8,389 bases of DNA from Hyphomicrobiales bacterium (GTDB lineage: Bacteria; Pseudomonadota; Alphaproteobacteria; Rhizobiales; UBA4765), in the NCBI GenBank assembly GCA_027487195.1, contig JAIYEB010000413.1, forward strand, positions 1-8,389, written 5' to 3'. Positions within the stretch are counted from its first letter, which is position 1; every line of letters begins with the position of its first letter. Below are positions 5,150 through 8,389 of this stretch, piece after piece. The notes beneath the pieces were generated by a model. The model was not told the DNA's origin. It did not search any database and saw only the letters and a list, made by a program, of their open reading frames with translations. A program made the position numbers and the translations under genes.

Positions 5150-6139
5150 TCAGTTCGCCCGTTTCGTGATTGAAATGGCGTAGGCAGGGGTGCGGATTGC
5201 AAACATCGGATCGTTTGCAGGCCCATCGATGCCGTCAGCGAGCAGTGTCGGCGCGAAGATGGTTCCATCGCACCGCTGTGCCTCGGCAACGCTGCGGATC
5301 ACGAGTGTGCCCAGATCAATGGTCGGCCTTGTGTCCTCTCCGGCCCAAAGGCGCGTCGGATCGTCGGTCGGATCATCTGGACGACCCATGACGGCAACCA
5401 TGCGAAGGCCGGTCGGCTGACCGCTGGCAAGCCGGGTCGCGATATCCTGGGCCAGGAAGTCACGCGGACGGGCGCGGGCTTCGTCATCTGTCAGGTTCGA
5501 AGGTCCATCGAGTGGATCCATGCGAAACTTGATGACCTGGCGCGCTCCTGCCGCGTTCGTAAGGGTATAGGCGTGAACGCCCCAATAGTTCACGCCAACC
5601 CACGAGCCAGGGATTGGCCGGCTGGCAAGAAACCGGGCTTGGGCAAGCGTCTCTGGATTGGCCTCCGAGAAGACACGGATGCGTTCAGGGTCAGGCTGCC
5701 CATTTGCGGCGGGGCGGCGGGCCTCAAGGAAACCAAGCATCTGCGCTGGCGAGCGCGCAAAGTTGATGGGTGCGTTGATCATGACGAATTCGGTCTGACC
5801 AGCACCGTCCGGATCAATCCGGAAGGACAGGCCACGATTGACGCCGCGCGCACCATCCGCAACCGCAGGATTGCCACCGCCAACCGAGAAGCGAATGAGC
5901 GCTTCAGACGGGCGTGTGAAGATGACTGCTTTCGAGAGGTCGCGCCCGGCGGCACTTGGCATGAACTGCCCAACATAACACATGCCCTTGGCACCACTTG
6001 GCCTGTGCACTCCGGGGCCTGCGAATGTGCGCATGATCTCGACGATCGGCGCAGGGTCCGCGTCCTGCGCAAGTGCTGGCGCTGCAGGAGCGGCGACAAG
6101 AAGGGCTAGACTGGCGGCGGCAAACGTTTCAAGGCGCAT
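5150..6139 (-). CDS. exported catalase-fold haem protein (SrpA-like catalase-related peroxidase)
   Basis: This encodes 329 residues from ATG 6139, chosen because AGAGGA (plus-strand 6147-6152) lies 7 nt upstream and the protein then begins with a clear signal peptide (1-24, hydrophobic core, cleavage near PALA-QD). An in-frame ATG at 6190 would bury the signal. Family features are AKGMCYVGQFMPS (50-62), IRFSVGGGNPAVAD (82-95), INAPINFARSP (121-131) with distal Asn122, and IRTPAYAIS (315-323) with the R-x-x-x-Y proximal haem ligand Tyr320. The length is that of small, periplasmic catalase-related proteins, not full catalases. Position 49, where relatives have the distal catalytic histidine (HAKG), is Gly (SGAKG), so catalase activity may be lost or altered. 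Haem-dependent peroxidase or haem-binding function is inferred. It follows the UPF0173 gene by 72 bp on the same strand, possibly in one transcript. Confidence 0.88.
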   Translation of the reverse strand: MRLETFAAASLALLVAAPAAPALAQDADPAPIVEIMRTFAGPGVHRPSGAKGMCYVGQFMPSAAGRDLSKAVIFTRPSEALIRFSVGGGNPAVADGARGVNRGLSFRIDPDGAGQTEFVMINAPINFARSPAQMLGFLEARRPAANGQPDPERIRVFSEANPETLAQARFLASRPIPGSWVGVNYWGVHAYTLTNAAGARQVIKFRMDPLDGPSNLTDDEARARPRDFLAQDIATRLASGQPTGLRMVAVMGRPDDPTDDPTRLWAGEDTRPTIDLGTLVIRSVAEAQRCDGTIFAPTLLADGIDGPANDPMFAIRTPAYAISITKRAN

Positions 6140-6211
6140 GATGGAGTCCTCTCCCTTTGGGCTGACATTTTCGTCTGGCCTGATCGCCATTCGTATCCAT
6201 CAACGCCGAGG

Positions 6212-6910
6212 TTACACCTCCACGCTCTCGCCGGGTTTAGGCAGCTTCACGATGGTTTGTGGCGCACCAGCCATTCCCGCCACGAACTTCGAGGCGTCGG
6301 GGTCGATCAGTCCGAACGTGCCATAGTGGCAGGGAATGACGACATCGAAGTTGAAAAAGCGGCGAGCTGCGAGGGCCGCCACTTTCCCGCCCATGGTGAA
6401 GCGGTCGCCAATCGGCAAAATCCCGATCTTTGGCTGATAGATTTCATTGATCAGCGCCATGTCGCTGAAGATGTCGGTATCGCCGGAAAAATAGACCGGC
6501 TTGCCGCCTTTTGGCGAAATGACGATGCCGTGGGGGTTTCCGAGGTAAATTGGCGGGGAGCCTCCGCCGGCGGACGAGTGATGGGCTACGGTCAGCGCTA
6601 CTGAAAACGCGCCAAGATCAACCGAGCCGCCTGAGTTCATGGGGTTGATCTTTTCAACACCCTTGCCAGCCGCCCACATGCAGATCTCATAGTTCGCCGT
6701 CAGCGTGGCACCATTTGTGATGGCAATCGCAACAGCGTCGCCGATATGGTCGTCATGGCCATGGCTGATCATGACGTGCTTGACGCCCCTGGAGGCGGTG
6801 GCGACATCCACCGGGCACACGGGATTTCCGGTGATGAATGGATCGATCAGGATGCTTTCGCCCGCAAAATCGAGGCGGAAACAGGAATGACCGAAAAACG
6901 TGATCTTCAT
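6212..6910 (-). CDS. UPF0173 metal-dependent hydrolase (metallo-beta-lactamase fold)
   Basis: This encodes 232 residues, typical of the UPF0173/YtkL family. It has an N-terminal MKITFFGHSC, then the metal motif HGHDDH (50-55, H-x-H-x-D-H), His110/His111 in VAHHSS, Asp144 in FSGDTD and His195 in PCHYGTF. These are the two-metal ligands of the metallo-beta-lactamase fold, all present, so an active cytoplasmic hydrolase is likely. The physiological substrate of this widely conserved family is not established. The start at 6910 is chosen over an upstream GTG-type extension (to 7123) because it matches the family N-terminus and has GGAG (plus-strand 6919-6922) 8 nt before the ATG. The extension would overlap ruvX and carries a basic, unrelated sequence. 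The gene is transcribed divergently from ruvX and may continue into the catalase-like gene. Confidence 0.93.
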   Translation of the reverse strand: MKITFFGHSCFRLDFAGESILIDPFITGNPVCPVDVATASRGVKHVMISHGHDDHIGDAVAIAITNGATLTANYEICMWAAGKGVEKINPMNSGGSVDLGAFSVALTVAHHSSAGGGSPPIYLGNPHGIVISPKGGKPVYFSGDTDIFSDMALINEIYQPKIGILPIGDRFTMGGKVAALAARRFFNFDVVIPCHYGTFGLIDPDASKFVAGMAGAPQTIVKLPKPGESVEV

Positions 6911-6943
6911 GGTGTGAACTCCGTGCTGGCAGTGGCCAATATG

Positions 6944-6971
6944 AGAGTAACTGCCCCTCTCGACGGGGCAA
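6944..6971 (-). promoter_or_regulatory. possible sigma-70 type promoter for the UPF0173 gene
   Basis: On the minus strand, TTGCCC (plus-strand 6966-6971) and TACTCT (6944-6949) each match four of six consensus bases of -35 and -10, with a 16-nt spacer. Transcription would begin near 6937, giving a leader of about 27 nt that includes the Shine-Dalgarno. The match is moderate and alphaproteobacterial promoters vary, so this is a suggestion. Confidence 0.3.
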
Positions 6972-6991
6972 GCCTCTCGCGGTAGGGGAGG
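6952..6991 (+). promoter_or_regulatory. tandem hairpins covering the ruvX ribosome binding region
   Basis: TGCCCC (6952-6957) pairs with GGGGCA (6965-6970) around a 7-nt loop. Next to it CCTCTC (6973-6978) can pair with GGGGAGG (6986-6991, one G-U pair), which contains the purine-rich Shine-Dalgarno AGGGGAGG (6984-6991) of ruvX. The spacing from that tract to GTG 6994 is short (2-7 nt depending on register). Pairing could lower ruvX translation. The evidence is base complementarity only. Confidence 0.25.
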
Positions 6992-6993
6992 CG

Positions 6994-7452
6994 GTGTTTC
7001 GTTCGCCCCTCGACCTCGATTTGCCAGGACGCGCCGCACTCCTTGCGTTGGACGTTGGGCGTGCGCGCATCGGCGTTGCGATTTCAGACATTGATCGCCG
7101 CCATGCCTTTGTCGTGACCACACTTCAGCGCACGAAGTTCCAGGCCGATGCCCGCACGCTTCTCAAGCTGTGCGCAGAGCGGGAGGCCAGCGCCATTGTG
7201 CTTGGCCTGCCGCTCAACATGGACGGAAGTTTTGGCCCGCAGGCTCAGTCGGTCGAGAGTTTTGGCCGCCATCTCCAGATGCTGACGCCGCTGCCGATCG
7301 TCTATGTCGATGAACGGCTGTCAACGGTTGCTGCTCATGGTCGGCTTGAGGACGCCGGCGCGTCAGCGCGCGAGCGCCGTGCTGTCATTGATGCGCATGC
7401 CGCCGCCGAGATCTTGATGCGAGCGCTCGTGCTGCGCGGCGAGGCAGCCTGA
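6994..7452 (+). CDS. ruvX: RuvX/YqgF putative pre-16S rRNA nuclease (Holliday junction resolvase-like)
   Basis: This encodes 152 residues with an RNase H-like fold, slightly longer than E. coli YqgF (138) because of about 12 extra N-terminal residues, as is common in alphaproteobacteria. All four family motifs are seen: LALDVGRARIGVAISD (17-32) with Asp20, GLPLNMDGS (71-79), VDERLST (105-111) with Glu107, and VIDAHAAAEIL (131-141) with Asp133. This forms the D-E-D metal site. Family members process the 5' end of 16S rRNA and have been proposed as alternative Holliday junction resolvases. The GTG at 6994 follows a strong purine-rich tract closely; TTG 7021 is an alternative that removes nine residues without losing a motif. 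It overlaps the next gene by one base, so the two are probably cotranscribed and translationally coupled. Confidence 0.95.
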   Translation: MFRSPLDLDLPGRAALLALDVGRARIGVAISDIDRRHAFVVTTLQRTKFQADARTLLKLCAEREASAIVLGLPLNMDGSFGPQAQSVESFGRHLQMLTPLPIVYVDERLSTVAAHGRLEDAGASARERRAVIDAHAAAEILMRALVLRGEAA

Positions 7453-8375
7453 TGGGCCTGATGTTCGACAGCCTTTTGCCCGTCATGCTGTTGATCGCAC
7501 TGGGCGCTGGACTGACGCACTTCAAGGTTATTCCGGCCGAGGCATGGAGTGGTGTCGACAAGCTCACCTATTATGCCTTGATCCCTGCGCTGATGATCTC
7601 GACCCTGTCGCGGGCTAGCCTTGAAGTCTCGACCATGTCTCGGGTTGGAGGGGCCTTGCTGGCGGGGGTGGTCATTGTCGCCACGCTGACCATGTTGCTG
7701 CGACCCTTCCTGTTGCGTCAGGGCGTCGATGGGCCGGGCTTTACCTCGGTGTTTCAGGGGGCTGTGCGCTGGAACACCTTTTCCGCGCTCGCCATTGCCG
7801 GCAGCCTGTTTGGAGCGGAAGGGACAGCTGTTGTCGCGATTGCCGCCGCGATCATGATCCCGATGGTCAATGTTTTGACCGTTGCAGTCCTTGCGACCTA
7901 CGCACGCGGCGAAAGGCTGAAACCCGGAGCCTTCGTCATCACGCTCGCCAAAAACCCATTCATCTGGTCGATTTCGCTTGGCCTTGCGCTCAATCTCATC
8001 GGCAATCCAGTGCCAAAGGTCCTGCAGGACACGCTCGCAATGGCTGGCAATGCGACGCTCGCCGTCAGTCTGATCATGGTCGGCGGCGGTCTGCAGCTGG
8101 CGTCCCTTGGACGCATCGACACGCCCCTGGTGGTCGCAAGCGTTCTCAAGCTCCTGATTATGCCAGGCATCATGGTGGTAGCAGGGCTGATCATTGGCCT
8201 CAGCGGACCAACGCTTGGTGCCCTTATCGTGTGTGGTTCAGTGCCAACCGCAAGCGCGTCCTATGTGCTTGCGCGCCTGATGGGCGGCGATGCCCCGATG
8301 ATTGCGCGGATCATGACCTGGCAAACGCTGATTGCGTTTGTCACGATGCCGGCCTTCCTCCTGCTGGTGGGTTGA
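7452..8375 (+). CDS. AEC-family (auxin efflux carrier type) membrane transporter
   Basis: This encodes 307 residues, the normal length for bacterial AEC proteins, and is complete. It is very hydrophobic, with about ten membrane segments in two halves: 5-22, 40-56, 67-84, 105-125 and 127-147, then 168-186, 198-215, 228-249, 253-273 and 285-306. Family signatures are YALIPALMISTL (41-52), AKNPFIWSISLGL (166-178) opening the second half, and CGSVPTASASYVLARLMGGD (261-280). Bacterial members export or import carboxylates such as malate or malonate; the substrate cannot be read from sequence. The ATG overlaps the ruvX stop (TGATG), and GAGG (7441-7444) lies 7 nt upstream inside ruvX. A second in-frame ATG at 7461 would also fit. 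There is no functional link to ruvX beyond the shared transcript. Nothing further is visible in the last 14 bases of the window. Confidence 0.93.
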   Translation: MGLMFDSLLPVMLLIALGAGLTHFKVIPAEAWSGVDKLTYYALIPALMISTLSRASLEVSTMSRVGGALLAGVVIVATLTMLLRPFLLRQGVDGPGFTSVFQGAVRWNTFSALAIAGSLFGAEGTAVVAIAAAIMIPMVNVLTVAVLATYARGERLKPGAFVITLAKNPFIWSISLGLALNLIGNPVPKVLQDTLAMAGNATLAVSLIMVGGGLQLASLGRIDTPLVVASVLKLLIMPGIMVVAGLIIGLSGPTLGALIVCGSVPTASASYVLARLMGGDAPMIARIMTWQTLIAFVTMPAFLLLVG

Positions 8376-8389
8376 GCCGCGGACGTTCA

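Noticed and set aside
6140..6190. 17-residue extension of the catalase-like protein from ATG 6190
   Set aside because: It would place charged residues before the signal peptide, and the better Shine-Dalgarno serves ATG 6139.
6911..7123. N-terminal extension of the UPF0173 protein by 71 residues
   Set aside because: The family begins at MKITFFGHSC, a good Shine-Dalgarno sits before ATG 6910, and the extension overlaps the start of ruvX.
7084..7272. Small minus-strand frame inside ruvX
   Set aside because: It is antisense to conserved ruvX motifs, with no supporting signal.

Overview
The window looks like chromosomal DNA of a GC-rich alphaproteobacterium, most likely of the Hyphomicrobiales (Rhizobiales). 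Three things suggest this. Codon use is strongly G/C at third positions. The porphobilinogen synthase has the aspartate-rich, cysteine-poor metal site known from Bradyrhizobium and Pseudomonas. A palindromic intergenic element behind the BenE gene resembles a small repeat I recall from rhizobial genomes. No rRNA, tRNA, CRISPR array, transposase or phage gene is visible.

Layout. Positions 1-117 hold the last 38 codons of a cyclopropane-fatty-acid synthase family methyltransferase (+ strand). Facing it is a minus-strand pair: a cupin-8/JmjC-type Fe(II) oxygenase homologue (1490-2458), then a CelD/BcsL-type GNAT acyltransferase (231-1493). Their stop and start overlap as ATGA, so they are almost certainly translated together. 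A 287-bp divergent intergenic region with several dyad symmetries separates this pair from a plus-strand unit, hemB (2746-3795) and a BenE-family transporter (start about 3803). The palindromic element begins at the BenE stop codon. Facing it is a minus-strand pair: a UPF0173 metallo-hydrolase (6212-6910) followed by an exported catalase-fold haem protein (5150-6139). Diverging from the hydrolase across 83 bp are ruvX (6994-7452) and an AEC-family transporter (7452-8375), which overlap as TGATG.

How the genes fit together. Most of the window is ordinary housekeeping and transport: haem synthesis, Holliday junction/rRNA processing nuclease, two carriers and a metallo-hydrolase. The least explained part is the oxygenase-acyltransferase pair, which could be a small modification pathway with unknown substrate. 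The second point of interest is the catalase-fold protein: by motif alignment the distal catalytic histidine is replaced by glycine, while the distal asparagine and proximal tyrosine remain. I do not see a clearly new multi-gene system. The regulatory dyads are reported as candidates only, because short inverted repeats are common by chance in GC-rich DNA.
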